Source: Neodontobutis hainanensis
Taxonomy: Eukaryota > Chordata > Actinopteri > Gobiiformes > Odontobutidae
NCBI GenBank assembly: GCA_024349245.1
Contig: JALDNG010000048.1
Coordinates: forward strand, 3,894,501 to 3,958,500
Length of the DNA: 64,000 nucleotides
Reading direction: 5' to 3'
This document shows positions 12,488 through 36,300 of this stretch, piece by piece. The notes beneath the pieces were generated by a model. It saw nothing but the letters and a program-made list of their open reading frames with translations, was not told the origin of the DNA and made no database searches. Each line of letters starts with the position of its first letter. Within the stretch, counting starts at the first letter, position 1. A program made the position numbers and the translations under genes.

Positions 12488-13923
12488 TTTATTTTTAAAT
12501 CACATATATTCTTATAATATATACATTTATTTTGCATATATTTGTCGATATGTCAGATACATACAGAGACCAAATTTTCTTTACTGTCAGCAGCTGAATG
12601 CACTGAGCTTTCTACCAGTGACTTTAAGGTAAGTCTTCTCTGAGGTACTCTTACATACTTATGTGAACAAACAGATATTGTGCTGCTTTTGATTTCATTA
12701 GTGATACAACAGTAATACTCTATTGAGCATGAGCTTAAAGTGCCTACATTAGCTTTGACAAGCTAAACAGTCCCACTGTTTCAGGAATGTACAACTGTTC
12801 AGTAGATCTTACAACACTATGTATTTTATAATTCAAGCTAAAGACTAAATACTATTTGTAATCTCACGTCACAAAGTGTTCCTCTACTGACAAACAAAAC
12901 TTTGCATATTATACTTTGACTCCACTGAACACACCAAAATTGTGACAATCATATGTCTGTAGATAAAAGCCCCCCAGTGTCAGGGTTTAGCGTTGTGCTT
13001 TTCATCTTAAACAAAGTGGGCGCACTGCACCCTCCTACATCTTGTCAGTGCTAAACAACATTCAACCAGTCAATTACAGTGACATTGCACAGTTTCACAA
13101 CAAAGATTGCACAAAAGTGGCCACTAGGATTCTTATATAAATATCTGAATCTATCCATGAGAGTATGAGACCAATGTAACATCATCTTCTTTGGCTCACA
13201 AAGACAAGAAAAAAATGTTCTTTATACAGAAAGATACAATAAAAATGGAAAAGCATAGAAGTAACCTATTCACAATTAGCGTCTCTGTATAAACTGAGTG
13301 ATTCATCTATTATATAGTTTATGATTTACACATAGGATCCTTACTGTAAAACTAGGACACATTTGGCACAAAGGCAATGTAACAATACTATTCACAATCT
13401 AGACAAAAATCTCTAAAAACACAGCAATCAAGTACAGTTCCTGTTACAATGCCATTCCTATATATACTTCCACTTATGGAATATCAAAGGGAGCTTGGGT
13501 ATAATGCAATGGTGCATCTATCATAAGACAACACGGAGCACCGACAGTCAGTACGTTACAAGTGGATTGACCTTGCTTCTGGTTCTCTACACCGTGCTCT
13601 GCCACATGTGAAAATATGATTTGTTCTATTACTAGGACATACAACAGTAAAATGCATTTGTTGATCTACTTTTGAGAAATTAATTAAAGTGCTCAACTAT
13701 TTTGTAAATACAAATACAAACACAAACACAAAGATGGGCTATATTTTGCATGTTTGGTAATAATTCCTGTCTGCGTTTCTGTTGGGCAAAGAGTAGAAAT
13801 ATGCTCTGACAAAGACTAAGAACAGACATATGATTCTGCTTGTTGTGCAATTCTAATATCATGAAAGCCAAGTGAGTGAAACAGTAACATTAGAAAGAAA
13901 GGTTACAATGCAGATGTGTCCTT
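12488..13923 (-). other. gad1: gad1 3' UTR
   Basis: AT-rich non-coding DNA between the gad1 stop and two poly(A) signals on the - strand (TTTATT on +, at 12488-12493 and 12526-12531). The implied 3' UTR of about 1.4 kb is reasonable for GAD1. No open frame or repeat of note was seen in it. Confidence 0.55.
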
Positions 13924-24230
<10,307 letters not shown>

Positions 24231-25075
24231 CACTTCTCCCGAGACCCAGCCAAAGTCCTCACCTCAAAAAGCCTCCTCACTTTTTTTTTTATTTTCCCGA
24301 AGAAAAAATCTGTCTCTGAGCTACCCAAAAAAACAAGCAGGATTCACTGGTTATAACCGATAACCTGTTTACAATGCTTTGAATAAAGATGTCTTGGATT
24401 TAGACTAAAGCATTGCAATTTAAACTAAGCAAGGACAATAAAAATGACACACACATATAGGCTACTGTTAAAATACATAGCCTACAGCAATATATCTGTA
24501 GCCAACCCAGCTAATGAAGATTGTGATAATTAACAGCACTTTAGCTAATGACACTTTTCCTCGATTAATACTTGAAAGTAGGGCCAAAAAGATACATACA
24601 TATTCTTTAAAAGTAGCCTATAGCATCCAATAAAATAAATACATCTAGGCTATTTTAAAACTAACAAACTTTTCTATTTTTTCTCAAATCGACCAAATTA
24701 GTAAGTCAAATTAGCTAAATGTCCACAGTTAGCTTGACTTTTGCTACAAAATGACAAAACCAGTTCAAGGTGAACACAGTGACCGCGCTGCAAGTCAGAC
24801 AATCATTAGGACGGCGTATTTTATTATTTTTATTTTATTTTTTTTTTACACAAAACTAACGTGGTAATAAAGAGTTTGTCCCACATTTTGACGAGCTATT
24901 GCGCGGAAAACAAACACACAGACAGTTGCATATATTCAAATATAAAGGGCAATTGCAGCCACTCAAACATCCCTTTCATCAGGCGTATAAAACACCTGTT
25001 AGAGCATCTCCAATAAAAGTAATCCTTTACTCCAGGCTTACTAAACACTAAAATGAATAGATGAAGCCTACTTAC

Positions 25076-25130
25076 CCGGTCGTTTGAGCCCAGGTGAACA
25101 GGTGCAGTCCAAAAAACAAGACTGAATTAA
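25076..25130 (-). other. gad1: Possible 5' non-coding exon of gad1
   Basis: A strong splice donor, CCGG|GTAAGTAGG on the - strand (exon edge at 25076), lies about 850 bases upstream of the gad1 start codon. GAD1 genes are known to have non-coding first exons, so this may be the end of one. The 5' boundary is a guess, and no transcript supports it. Confidence 0.3.
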
Positions 25131-28100
25131 GTCATGAAGGACACACCGCTGCGCTCGTTGGTAGGCTACACTCCAATAAAAAGATGAAAATGGTGAAAAA
25201 AAAAATTCCGAGCTGAGCCTCAGTTTTTTCTGCTATTTCCAATACAAGGTGACCCTGCTTTTGTTCAAGGAGGTGTGATGTGGTGACATTTAGAGCGAGC
25301 CTTGACTGTTTATTGTCATTGCGCACCAGTGAGTCACGGTAAGTAGCTCCAGTGGTGTTAGTGGTGCTGCATATTTGTGAATGAGGAGAACAGGGAGCCG
25401 TCTGCAGACTGTCTGCTCCTCGGACACGGAATAACGCCGCTTCTGGATCCAAAACTGTCACTTTATCTGAGTGTTGATTGCAATCACATCCACATAGGAC
25501 TGCTCTCAATCCTGATTACGCACATGGACTTTAACTTTGACGCTGTGAGCAACACATTACGCGAAAATGGGAGAGGATCCAAAAAGGGAGGGGGAGAGAT
25601 TGCTGGTTTTGTTCTTGTGAGAAAGACAAGAGGCAAGGTAGAGAAAACAGCTTAACCATGCGCTTCATCACTTCTATAATTGGTATATGTATGCCCCCCG
25701 CCCCCCCGATTTCTATTAATGCATGACGTTAAGAATTGAAATCAATAACAGAAATCAATATCGATCCTCCTGTCGATACGCCCGTCATTAACACCCAATC
25801 TACCAAACAAGCCCCACGAATCAATATTTATATTAAACATGACATTCTCATGCCTGTTCAACTCAAAACAGAAGATGAAGTAACCCATGACAAGCTGCCG
25901 CGCCGAAGGACGTCCCAAAACGTCCACCAGGTGGCGGTGAAAACCCAAAAATGACCCCTGTCAGGCACAAATAGGCCATTCCAGAAATACACCACTCTAT
26001 GAGGCTAATAATAAGCTGTCCCATTAAGGTGAAACGCGTCGTCATTACACTTGACTGCAGAGTGGACACCCTGCCTCCAGCCAACATAGACCACCCACTT
26101 TTAGGTGTGTAGCCTCCAGATCCCCAGGTAGTACATCACCTTCAATCTGATAAAAGGTCACACTGACACACTGCTGATAGCAATCATGGTTTTACAAATA
26201 AGAGGCCTAAGAATTTAAAGTGCTTTAAGCTTAGCATCAAGCTGCGGTTGAGCTTTTTATGTAGCATATTAAATGTAGGCTGTACTTGTAAAAATCATAT
26301 TCAAATGTCATAAAAAATATTATGCCATTGACCTTGTTAGTTACAAAGAGATCCACACAAGACGTGCTCACTCAAATTGTTACATGTTGTTACATGTTAC
26401 ATACATGCACCTGTAGAGGGAGTCCTGAGCCATTTCTGGATCTACCACTGAACACAACAAAAAGCATTAAAAAACTGGTTTAGGTTTCACTGTTGTGGTT
26501 TTCAGGTACAAGCAGAATGAGCAGTGTTCATGTGGTGCTACATGTGGTGCTTTGAATATATTAATTATAGACCGTTTAAACTGTGTGTGCGTAGCCCAGG
26601 TGAGAGTGCATGTGGAGTACAGGTAGGGCTGCATTTACACTGGAGGCAGAAATGTGGCAGTAAGATTTACCACTGGATAGTATCAATGAAATAAAAATTA
26701 TAATTGCAGCCTTGGCCTGTGGAAATTGTGTGTGTGAAACTGTGTGTGTGAAAAGGCATTTTACTGAAGCTATTCCAATACACAAGCAAGATAAACTAAA
26801 TGTGACCAGGACTCATATACAGGCACATTTAGATGTAACATTTCCACATTATAATAAAGCCTGTTGTGGGGAAATATTTTATAAGAATGAAGACAACACC
26901 CTTTTGTCTGTGAGCAGACTGGTTAGTTGTGAAGGTAAGAGAATAAACAGAGTATGTATATACTGGTGGAACTGACACTATCTTAAGTTATCGTCATTCA
27001 TTTTGCTGAGCTGTATGACTAATTATTAATATTGTTTACTTTATATTTAAGATATTTGGCTGTCAGCTGCAGAAGGTTGTTCAAAGACAAAGGGTAGTTG
27101 CTGTAAAGGACTGTCCACAAGATGGAGCATGACTCAAATGAGCAGAAGACACAGGTTGTGAGACTTTCATGTTCTGTTAGTTACAGTTCATTTCAACCCT
27201 TATGTATCCTATTATTGTTGTCACTTAAAACAAGTCAGCCAAAACGTCTACAGTTTGTGCACATAAACACATAAACCTTCCTTGCACAAGGACATGGCTT
27301 CTGAAATGACAGCCCTTTTCTTGCACAGTTGCTGTGTGAGGATGTATTTCTGTCCACTGACACTTGGGGGCTCAGTAGTGTATCTCATAAACCATTGTCA
27401 AACAATTTCACACATTATGGACTCAGATTCTACCCGTGTCTATTTTGGTTTACAGTAACACATTTATATTGTCCTAGAGGGACATAAATGTGGAATAAGA
27501 GATTTTTATTGAATGAAGATATTTTTAAATTATATTATACACCTTTAATAAACTAAATACAGTGTTACCTGAATAACCCTGGATCATGTTTAAATCTGGC
27601 TCCTCCTGTGCCGAATAATACATAGTAGAGAAGCATTTCAGAAGACTGTTTAGACATACAAACATATATATCAGCTGTGTTGATTTTGTAAAATAGTACG
27701 ATATATATAAATATAAATCAAAGGTATTGTCCCTGTCTATATTTCATCCATGGCTGGTAATTATAATGTCATTTAGTCGATCTCCTTTTGTCTGATTTTA
27801 TTACGCCACTTCCTGTAAGTGTCTTGAATGTGTGCATAAACCTAAATTAAGGGTTTACAAGAGCTGCAGTTAAAGCTTTTAAAGAGGGTCAAGGACAAAG
27901 TGTTAAGTCCTGACTGCTCCTAACGTTTCCACAGGGAGCGTTCTGTTGTAACTGGGCCCACACTGTGAAGCTATGCTCCAGCTTATCTGCATCTAAACAT
28001 AGTTATGTATTCAATAAAGAGATGGAAATCAGTTATGATGAAAATCACACATTATAATTACATTTTAATTAATGTGTACTGATGTATAAAACATGCAGCC

Positions 28101-30482
28101 CAGCGTGGGACTGACTCCGCTGACCTCCTCTGCACAAAGTTTATTCAACAGTCTCCATTTTAATCAGTCACAGCAGGACATTCTTCCTATCACAATATTG
28201 TCCAACTTAGACTTAATTTAACAGTTCTTCACATGTTTTAAATACCCAATATCACCTTTCCTTCACAGCTAGTCCAATACTTGAATGTCTTAGAGAAATG
28301 TAAGATAATTTATTGTAACGTAAATGAAAATTGTTAGTTACGATTGACAAAACAACTGAAATCAAAGGACATTCCAGATTAAACTTTAAACTGCTTGACT
28401 GCAAGGGCTGACTACAGGATTTATTGCCTTTAACTAAATGAGTCAGCTCTATTGGCCGGGCCTCTGAGTGGAGTTTAAAAACAGGTCTCATGTGGAACAT
28501 CAACTCTCCATCACATACTGTCAGGCACTCAGGCTTCATCTGAGCACTCACAGGAGCCCACTGAAGCGTTGATATCTACACATTGTCACTGTCATCAAGT
28601 ACAGGACCCTTCTCTACTCGCACTATACTGGAGTAATCTATTGCAGTAGAGCCACGTGCGGCAAATAAAAATGATTCTTCTTATGTGGTAATGATTACAC
28701 GTTTATTTGGTCTGCTTTAGGGTGTAGGTGTGATCAAAGGTAGAAATAGCACATACTAATAAGCAATTTTTCTTTACTTGCCTTGCCCACTGTGTCCTGT
28801 CTCTGGATCAATATCAAAGCTACGTGATTAATTCACAAATAACTCACATTTTATTTGGAACAGCACACAAGATAAGCTTAGAAAATGTTAGATTCAGTGC
28901 ATTTCTTGTCCTAGATGTACCTACCTACTACTGCATGACTTCTGTAAAAGTATAAAGTGCAGTTGCTGACACCAGCGAGGTTATTCATGTCACCTCCTGT
29001 CAGTCATTTTATTTTGAAGTGTGTTCAGAGCCAAAGCCACAGTGAAGTGCAACCATGTCAGATCTAAGGCTTGTTGGCTCAACGGGCCTTTCCAGAAAAG
29101 AAAACCTGACACTGTACCTTCCGCAGTATACAATCACATTAGATCGGATGAGACTCACTTGGAACATTTTCTGTGCAGTTCTCACCGTAACATGTATATG
29201 GTCACAATCACATATTAAATAATAATAAATAAAACATTACAAACCTACCTTTCTGTTTCAGGGATGGTGTTTTTTTATAGTATTGTTGCCAAGCTCTCAG
29301 TCTCAAATATGTCACTTTGTCAATACTAAAAATAACACATATATCTTCTACATTTGACTTTGAGTGAAAATTTGTAAGCGTTGCGCGTTACATTTTGAAG
29401 AGCATACATTTTTTTAAAATGAACAGCACCTCACAGATAGATTTTGACCTCCTGTCTGGTATCATATTTATTCATAATCTTACAACAGTTATAGAACAGA
29501 AGAGTGGAAAAAGTTGAAATGGCCTCACCTTAGAAGTGTCCATCTCTGTTCCGATGAGCCACAGAGGAGACTTGCAATGGGGGCGGACCAGCAGGCAACG
29601 GGTTAGTGACATCTTCTCCAATGCCACAGTGGTTCCTCTTCAAAAACTTTCAACATCAATAAAGTCAACAAACCAGTAACAAACTATACATTCATTTAAA
29701 AAAAATATTCTTGTAATAACATTATTTTCATCTAGAATTTGTTGACTTTCACAACAAATCAGACTCCAGACAAAAAAAGCTTTTGACTTATGACTATTTG
29801 GTTTGATATATCTCTGAAAACTCTCCATCTGACTTGACTCTGGAGTGCTTGTGTCAACACAAGGCTTGGAATTGCTTTTATTCTCTGATAGTCACATTTC
29901 ACAATAACAGAAGCAATATTTCTTTTTTAAACTATAGCACAAGACAGTTCCCATGATTAGTTCACTATTATGCTCTAAATAGTTTGCTCTTGACTCCTTC
30001 AAAGCAAAGTGAGTCATACAGAGACACAGACAATTTGATTATAAGATGAAGAATTTGTGGATAGCTTAAGGTATGCCATTTGTTCTTGAGACGGCAGAAG
30101 TGAATAGAACTGGAAATAGAAATCTAACTGTCACTGGGAAAATGTAGCTGCTATTGTTTTAAGAAAAATTGTCAAGTCAGAACCAGTGACTGGAGTTTGA
30201 CAAATCAAACCAGAATAATATTCAAGCTGCGCACCATGTGGTAACTGACTTGGTCATTACTTTACCTTGATTTGAACCAAACTGTGAAATTAGTATAGAA
30301 AAGAAGAAAGAAATCACAACCTCCCCAATCATGTCTTAAAGGCATGTTGGTGGTGTAGCATTAAGCATCACGGAAAAACTCTCAAAATCAGATTTTTAAG
30401 GATGTACAATACCTTGTAGCCTTGTCAGTGACATCTGAGAACTTTAAATGACTTCTGATGCAAAGAGTAAAATGTTATAATC
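25131..30482. other. Intergenic region between gad1 and sp5
   Basis: AT-rich DNA with no supported gene. It has a C-rich run near 25694-25708 and otherwise only short, unconserved frames. In mammals ERICH2 lies between SP5 and GAD1, but I could not recognise any equivalent exon here. Confidence 0.5.
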
Positions 30483-30859
30483 TTTATTCTCACACAGTAT
30501 TTGAGGTCATATCAACAATAGCGGATCTTTGCAAGAGCATGCTTAAAAACACCCCATATGGAGCAAAAACGGACACTTTCATTCAACAAAAGCTATTAAA
30601 TCCTCATTTACAGGGAGTGAGATCTTCCACCGAAGACAATGATCAAAACACAAGTTTAACACTTGTCTTTCTCGTATGATATAGACAGTGAATTCAAACT
30701 CATGAGCTGGACCTCCCTAATGGTCCCAAATTAACTTACGGACTTCACATATTTACAAAATGTGCTACACAGACCAGAGATGTTAGGAACTACTGTCAGG
30801 GAGAGTTAACCAGAAAATAAGCAGAGGTCTCTAAAATGTACCTGTGGACTATCATAGAG

Positions 30860-31096
30860 CAGGGGTTGCCAAACCTTTGTCTGGGGACTTTCAAAAAGCC
30901 AAATTAATCACATACTTCACCCAACATGTAGAAAACTAATCAATGCTCCAGGATTGTGTGTGCTCATAATCGTTACAGAGTGGAGCAGCTTGTTTAGTAA
31001 ATGCGCATGAACAATTACAAAAGTGCTTCTTTGATTTTTTAAACCTGCGCACTCTGACCCACCTTTGGGACCAGGCTCACAGTTTGGGAACCACTG
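30860..31096. mobile_element. Short hAT-like non-autonomous element in the sp5 3' UTR
   Basis: The 237-base element starts CAGGGGTTGCCAAAC and ends GTTTGGGAACCACTG, which are imperfect inverted repeats of the hAT type. It encodes nothing. The flanking 8-base target duplication is not clear, so the insertion is old or the edges are off by a few bases. It lies 38 bases past the sp5 stop codon, so it should be transcribed as part of the sp5 3' UTR. Confidence 0.65.
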
Positions 31097-31134
31097 CCCT
31101 AGACTTATTTACTGCAGTTTAACTGATAAGTGTC

Positions 31135-32869
31135 CTACAGCAAATTCCTGGTGTCTTCCCTTTTGACGTGCTCCAGTGCCTTGTCATGGCACTTGCTCTT
31201 TTTGTTCTGGTGAGTTTTGACGTGTTTGGCCAAATGGTCACTGCGCATGAACCTTTTGCAACAGTCCGGACACACGAAGCGCTTCTCCCCCGTGTGAGTC
31301 CTCAGGTGCCTCTGCAGCTCGTCCGACCTGGTGAAGCTTTTGCCGCAGAAAAGCCAGTTGCACACGAACGGACGCTCTCCAGAGTGCCACCTCAGGTGAG
31401 CTTTCAGGTGCGACGTCTTGCCGTAAACTTTCCCGCAGCCCGGTATGTGGCAGATGTGCTGTTTCTTCTTGCCAGGCTCGTCGCTGGACGTGGACGCCTG
31501 ACAGTTGGGGCAGCGGCACCTCCTGCACCTCCTCGCAGTCGCGAGAGGGGACTTGGTGTGAAGAAGTGCCGCGATTTGAGTCTGATACTGTGCAAAGTCC
31601 GTGTGTCCCAAAACTAAGCCCCTCTGAAGCTGAAAGCGATGATGAGGACCGAGAGAAGGTGAGTGGCCCACGTGGTTGCCCTGCTGCAAGCTCCACCAGG
31701 GGATTTCCTCTCCCGGGTTTGGGGACAACTGTCTCTGCTGTTGGACGAAGCTCGGCATCGCGGGGGGAATAGGAGTAGGCGCTGCGTAACTCACAGCTGG
31801 GACGTAGGTGGGCTGGGGGCAGCTGGACTGCATGGAGCAGGGCAGCATCTTGACCGGGGTAAAGTCATAGGGGTACGAGGGGTCCGCTGGGGGCGTGAGA
31901 GGCAGTTCGTGGGGCGAGCTGAAGGAGCTCTGCAGGTGCGAGGACAGCTGCGGCTTGGAGGATAGTCCAAAGGAATTAGTGGCAGTCGGTGCGCTCTCGT
32001 TAGTCCACGGGTGAAATAAACGCGAGGGAGAGCCCAGAGTGGGGTCGTAGGGGACCTGGAGGAAGTCAGTGGGATTGGAGCCGTGGTGATGCCCTATCCG
32101 GTTACAAGTGGCGGCCAGGAGAGCCAGCGGGGAGTGTTTACAGTTCTCCGGGGAAGAATTGGGAGTGCGGTCCTGCGAAGAAATCATTTTCATTAAAGCC
32201 TTAAAACACAATAACGCACCGCCTTACGTTAGTAAAGTCCGTCTAAGAAGCTTTGTCGCGACGATTCGAGATCTCATTAACGCACTTTTATTCAGTTGCT
32301 TTAAAACAATTAAGCAAAAACTCAGCCAGCGTCGAGGGCTTGACTTTGGGACACATTTAAAACTGTCTTCGTGCAGTAAAAATAATACGCCCAATATGTT
32401 ATATAGAGTCTCTCTTAGAATTATTATAAAGTGAAGTTGCATGTCCACTTTAAAAGTTTTTTTGTTTGGTCTGTCTTTCTGACTGAGCCTCTTCAAAATT
32501 GATCTAAAGATTGTAGGCTAACACATTTATCTAACTTAACTTCTATTAATGAAGAAAATGTAGGCCTGTCACTCGAATACAACTTCTAGCAATATATGTT
32601 AATAAAAGGCAATAACTCACTGAGCATTGTAAATATGGGCTAAGTTTACTTGGTAATATTTTAGTATCGACTGTCCAATAAATACCTCTCTACATTGGTG
32701 ACTTTACATTCTACTGTCCAACAAATATTTTTTTATACAAAGACATGAAAGAATTCGCGCCTTATCGCCACCAAAGTTTCCAAGCCACTCTGAGTAAAGG
32801 TAAAACTCAGGCACAAACCTGGAGAAAAGCCTGGAGAGTTTCATTTCGCAGTACCGCCACCGCTGCCAT
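31135..32869 (-). CDS. sp5: Transcription factor Sp5, complete
   Basis: Sp/KLF zinc-finger activator or repressor downstream of Wnt/beta-catenin in embryonic patterning. Two exons: 32869-32819 (MAAVAVLRNETLQAFLQ) and 32172-31135 (stop TAG 31137-31135). They total 1089 bases, 362 residues. An N-terminal Sp box HSPLALLAATC lies at about 30-40, followed by a Ser/Pro-rich middle. The Btd box RRCRRCRCPNC is at about 231-241. Three C2H2 fingers lie at about 256-280, 286-310 and 316-338, with the linkers SGERP and TGEKR and the contact helices KTSHLKAH, RSDELQRH and RSDHLAKH. The intron donor is GTTTGT and the acceptor TTCTTCGCAG. An open frame runs 39 bases upstream of exon 2 to an intronic ATG, but the spliced start matches Sp5 orthologues. 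Confidence 0.97.
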
Positions 32870-33320
32870 GGTCCTCCTCCTCCTTCCTTTCGCTCGAAGA
32901 AAAGCGAATAAAACGTAAATAAAAAACGTAGATAAATGCGCTCATTCGCTGTAAAATGACTCGTCTTGTTGAGTCTCGCTGCTTCCTCTCTGCCAGATAT
33001 CCTTGGACCATCTGAGGAGTGAGGGATCACTTCTTAGAATTTGATAAGGACTTTGGTGGGCCGCCAGCCAGTCAGAAATAAGATTTATTACTTTGAAGTT
33101 TGCCGCTGCCCAATCATCAAAGAATAGCGGCTCTTTGAGAGGGGAAAGCAAATCCTTTGAATCCACAAAGCTCCTATGGTGTGTTTGTTGGTCTGGATAA
33201 AGGGGCTGATTATTAGGGGGGATGGGAAGGGAGGAGATAAAGGCGGGACAATTAATGAAGTAATCACTATGTGGGAAATGTATATACACAAATAATTGGA
33301 TTTTCTTGATCAAAGACGCC
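32870..33320 (-). promoter_or_regulatory. sp5: sp5 upstream region with a cluster of TCF/LEF-like sites
   Basis: Matches to the TCF/LEF core (ATCAAAG or CTTTGAA/T) occur at 33091-33097, 33116-33122, 33155-33161 and 33309-33315, with weaker ones at 33133-33139 and 33165-33170. All lie 220-450 bases upstream of the start codon. Sp5 is an established direct Wnt/beta-catenin target, so the cluster is a plausible Wnt-response element. The exact promoter start is not visible. Confidence 0.45.
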
Positions 33321-36300
33321 CCTGCCGCCTGGAGACCCCGCTATTGGACGCTGTAGTCATCTGATCCTCTTTTTGTAATTAAGGATTTGTAGCAGAGCCC
33401 TATGTGACAATGTGACATTGTTATCTCGGGAGATCTCCAAGAGCGATTCCTGGCTGTTTGATGGAGGCAACTCAAGTGACTCAACACAAACTTCTCATCT
33501 CTGAACAATCAGCATCTCTTTGACATTTCGGATTTGAATTACATTGCTTTGTTGTGCTTTTGAACTATACACTACATTAAACACTTTATTATGTCCCTCT
33601 GAATTATTTCTCATCTGTTTTTTTTAATTTATTTATTTTTATCATAATCTCACTTTGCATAAAAGCCTTGTTCAACTTTGTTGAGCTTAAAAAAGTTGAG
33701 ACTAGAGTAGGTAATATTTTGGGGTAAATCACATAAGAAAATAAGAGACACTTCTATTAACATTTACTAACCCCCCATTAGTCCTATTCCTATTATAAAA
33801 GCTTATTAATCCCTACTTTGTCAATAACCAGGCTTCACAAAATAATATAAAATAAAGATATTCCCGTGTCTTTTATAAAGTTTTATGTTCGTATTTTTTG
33901 TGACACGATGAGACCTGTTGTTTTAACCCAGGGTCAAAAGTGTCAAAAGCAGCACTTGAAATGATGTCTCCATTATGTCTCCTTACAAACCTGTTCAGCA
34001 ACTTAATCTTGATCCTCTAGAAATGCACTTTACCTCAAACAAACTGCTCTTTGTTCTGTTCAATCACAGATGTTGGGTGACCAGTAGAGTAGAAGATGCC
34101 ATGGGCAAAATTATTGTTACAGTTAACAATAAATGTTAACAACAAAACACAAATGTCTTGTTAAATGTTGTCTTAGTGCTAATGTATTTCAGCAGCTAGC
34201 AGGGCAATGGAGAAGAAATGCTTTAGTGTGCAACATGAAGCAAACTCTTTATCGAATACATTTCTATTATTAATTGGATTAATCTAAAATTTTGTAGAAG
34301 ATTGACTTGTGCTTTACAAATGGGAGTTATAGTTTTCTGTATCAGCTCTCTGATCTCTGCTTCCCCGCAGAAACAATCAGTGTCCTCTCGACTACTTTGG
34401 AGCGGCAGATTTTGAATTAGATGTGTTCCTTTGAAGGGATTAATGTTCCCAGTCCTCTCCCACGGACTCAGTCATGAGGGAGAGGGGGGGGTCCTGCTGG
34501 GCTGCACTAGAGTCCTGTTCAAAAACTACACAAGAGGCTACAGGAGAGCGCTGTAGTCTGATGACTGACGGCTAAAACACTGGCTTAGATTAACCTTGTT
34601 TACATCAGCAACAGTGGGAGATGATGCTTATGAAAATAGCAATGAACAGAAGAAGCAGGGATGGCAATTTGATTTTCTAGGAGGTCAAACAATACTCATT
34701 TGTCAGATTATTTATTGAGAGCAGGTGTAATTAGGTTAGCTTTCATTCCCAGTCCAGCCTAAATATAAAATATAAAGCTTACGTAAGTTTAAAATAACTA
34801 AGTAATATTAATAAAGTCAATGTTGTTAGGCCAGAGGTTACTAGAGGTAAATTTTACTAAAAACCTTTTGAATAAAGAAATGTACTTTAACAAAGAGATG
34901 AGCTAATATTCTTTTGGACAAAGAGACAGTCGCCAGACAGAACTCTCCACTCATGGTCACGCGCTCCACAGGTGAACCAAACATTTAAAGTTTTGATTTG
35001 TCCAGCACTCAGTTGGTGTTCTTTGAAGTTTACAGTTAGATAAATGTCTTCTAATATCTTTTGATCTGACAACCTATATGATGATTAAATTACAAAAATA
35101 AATAGAAATTTTAATTTCTCAACATTAAATGTGTTACTTAATTCAGATTGACATGTTATTGATTGATGTTTTTTACATCAATAGTTGTGGCCTGCTATGC
35201 CATTAAGCCTGAATGACAACTGCATAAATTTTGTGAACAATCAGAATGACCAAATTATTGATATCTCTCATAAAGATTCTTGGTTCAGTCATGAATGCAA
35301 GTCCTTGTAATTTAATTCAGCTCAGCAGGACTCCGGCTGAGGGACAGATTTGACTGAGCAGGACTTTGATATAGTTTGTAGAAAATTCATGACTGTGAGT
35401 CTGGCACAATGTCTGGTCCTTGAGGTAATTTACTGGCTCCAAACCTTCACTGACTTTCAGGCTATGCCTCAAGTTTCACAGGGCACCGCAGCCCTTGTAT
35501 GGCTAAAGGAACATTTCCTGTGACATTTGTAGAGAAAATTAAGTTGGAGGACCCCCCTAGATCTCTGCCAGCCAACTCAATGCCTTCAACATGGCACCAA
35601 GTCAGTTCCCTGCATGTATTTTTTAGTAAAGTCATTTGAATCAGAAAGGTGCTTATACCACCAAATTATTAAAAAAGTGCAGACATCTACATTTACGATA
35701 CATTCTAGTGTCTGTTATTAAAAAAACTGGAATCACAGCGCACCATGAAGAGAAAGAATACCTGAGCTTCAAAGGAAGTACAGTCTGCATTTTAGCTTTA
35801 ATCATATTTTTAAATTATAAATTTAAAAACTGACTGAAATGAACAGGTGCTGTCTGTACAGCTGTACCCTGTAAGTTCATTACAAGCTTATGAAGAAATA
35901 TTATCAAAATAATAAATAAATACTTCTGAAGTTATAAACAAGGTTTGATAAAAAAACAAAGAAAAAGTGTGATAAAAGTTTGCATTTTAAACATTTATTT
36001 GACTCCTTGGACATATAAAACAAGAGTTGGCTAGAAATAAATAAACATTTATGTCACATGTCAAGTGTGCTGCACTTTTTGGTTGGGATCCAGCTCAGAT
36101 TTGAAGAAGGCAATCTAAAGAGAGGAGAGAGAAGAAAGGACAAAGGGAAAGATATTAATATGTATTTCATCATTACTCATCATATTTTAAGTTGTAACTA
36201 TTGGACTCATTTACTTTGCTTTATTGATTTGAAAAGGATCTCTGAACACAGAGAAGCACATCATCTTGACATTTTGAGACTTCTTGAGTGAACTGTCAGT

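Noticed and set aside
13534..13560. Possible REST/RE1 site (GGAGCACCGACAG) in the gad1 3' UTR
   Set aside because: Only part of the 21-base consensus fits, and neither half-site is complete enough to call.
31168..31965. Several 60-150 codon frames overlapping sp5 on both strands
   Set aside because: They are shadows of the GC-rich sp5 exon in other frames.
31135..32211. Reading sp5 as a single 358-codon exon starting at the ATG at 32211
   Set aside because: The first 13 residues come from intron sequence. A clean acceptor at 32173-32174 and an upstream exon encoding MAAVAVLRNETLQAFLQ fit Sp5 orthologues much better.
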